Positions 63,904-64,000 of a stretch of DNA of 64,000 bases are shown one piece after another (position 1 is the first letter of the stretch; every line of letters starts with the position of its first letter). The translations under genes and the position numbers were made by a program. Source of the stretch: Ruegeria meonggei (GTDB taxonomy: Bacteria > Pseudomonadota > Alphaproteobacteria > Rhodobacterales > Rhodobacteraceae); contig NZ_FWFP01000004.1 of the NCBI RefSeq assembly GCF_900172215.1, forward strand, positions 310,001-374,000. The letters run 5' to 3'. The notes beneath the pieces were generated by a model that was not told where the DNA came from, did no database searches, and was given only the letters and a program-made list of their open reading frames with translations.

Positions 63904-64000
63904 TCAGTTCGCAAATCCAAAAGAGTTGGGGATGAAAGTGCTCACGCCCGGCACGAGAATGACCAGAAGCAGCACGATGAGTTCGGCCAACAGCAGCGGC
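63904..64000 (-). CDS. dctM: TRAP transporter large permease, C-terminal end (cut by window)
   Basis: The last 31 codons of a gene entering from the right edge, ending at the TGA read from 63906 to 63904. Translation gives PLLLAELIVLLLVILVPGVS and a short polar tail, a final membrane helix with the Pro typical of DctM C-termini. It sits immediately upstream of dctP. Only the end is visible, so the call rests on this helix and on gene order. Confidence 0.7.
   Translation of the reverse strand, partial: PLLLAELIVLLLVILVPGVSTFIPNSFGFAN

Noticed and set aside
1-64000. tRNA, rRNA or riboswitch genes
   Set aside because: I looked for tRNA-type cloverleaf ends and conserved riboswitch cores in the gaps and saw none; a covariance-model search would settle it.

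Overview
The window looks like DNA of a marine Rhodobacteraceae (Roseobacter-group) alphaproteobacterium. The support is the gene content (TRAP and TAXI transporters, many LysR regulators, a Rep_3/ParA/ParB plasmid replicon), the moderately GC-rich base composition and the family resemblance of most proteins. No rRNA, tRNA or CRISPR array was seen. The replication module at 2.4-6.7 kb argues that the window lies on a plasmid or chromid, or on such a replicon fused to other DNA, because it sits next to tex, which is normally chromosomal.

Layout. 0-6.7 kb: tex, then a divergent replicon with a Rep_3-type initiator on the minus strand, an iteron-bearing origin and parAB on the plus strand. The palindrome GTTTCG-N3-CGAAAC occurs three times here and is a good candidate for the partition site. 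6.9-7.6 kb: an IS6-family element whose transposase has lost its catalytic Glu. 8-13.6 kb: a minus-strand operon of a P-loop protein, an ABC-exporter-like protein with a degenerate ATPase domain, a histidine kinase and a response regulator, preceded by a secreted EF-hand/Asp-rich protein. 14-19.3 kb: a secreted lectin-like protein, a LysR regulator, cytochrome c', a diheme cytochrome c, a CDF metal exporter and a second secreted Asp/Arg-rich protein. Diverged interspersed repeats fill the gaps. 19.6-27.9 kb: a LysR regulator divergent from a TAXI-TRAP uptake and catabolic operon (binding protein, fused permease, DadA-like oxidase, Asp/Glu-racemase-like protein, TauE/SafE exporter, D-cysteine-desulfhydrase-like PLP enzyme), probably for a D- or sulfur-containing amino acid.

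28.2-51.7 kb: a 23.2-kb unit bounded by two identical 361-bp direct repeats. Each repeat is the 3' end of a small tyrosine recombinase gene; the right copy is the intact gene and the left a fragment abutting an IS3-family remnant. Inside is one tightly coupled set of six plus-strand genes coding for about 7,100 residues: 351, 3255, 704, 352, 1284 and 1154 aa. None has an obvious signal peptide. Only two contain anything I can relate to known folds: a DUF6603-like region in the 3255-aa protein and BNR/Asp-box beta-propeller motifs in the 1154-aa protein. This cluster is the best candidate for an undescribed system.

52.2-56.1 kb: a MarR-GNAT fusion with an apparently leaderless promoter, an EamA transporter, and a LysR regulator divergent from an aldo/keto reductase. 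56.7-64 kb: a long minus-strand catabolic operon. From upstream to downstream it holds TRAP DctM (cut by the window end), DctP, a 2-hydroxyacid dehydrogenase, a KDPG aldolase, an RraA-family protein, a secreted MRJP-like propeller, a KDG-type kinase, an SDR, a cupin and methylglyoxal synthase. It would import an acidic sugar-type substrate and take it through 2-keto-3-deoxy intermediates to pyruvate and a triose phosphate.
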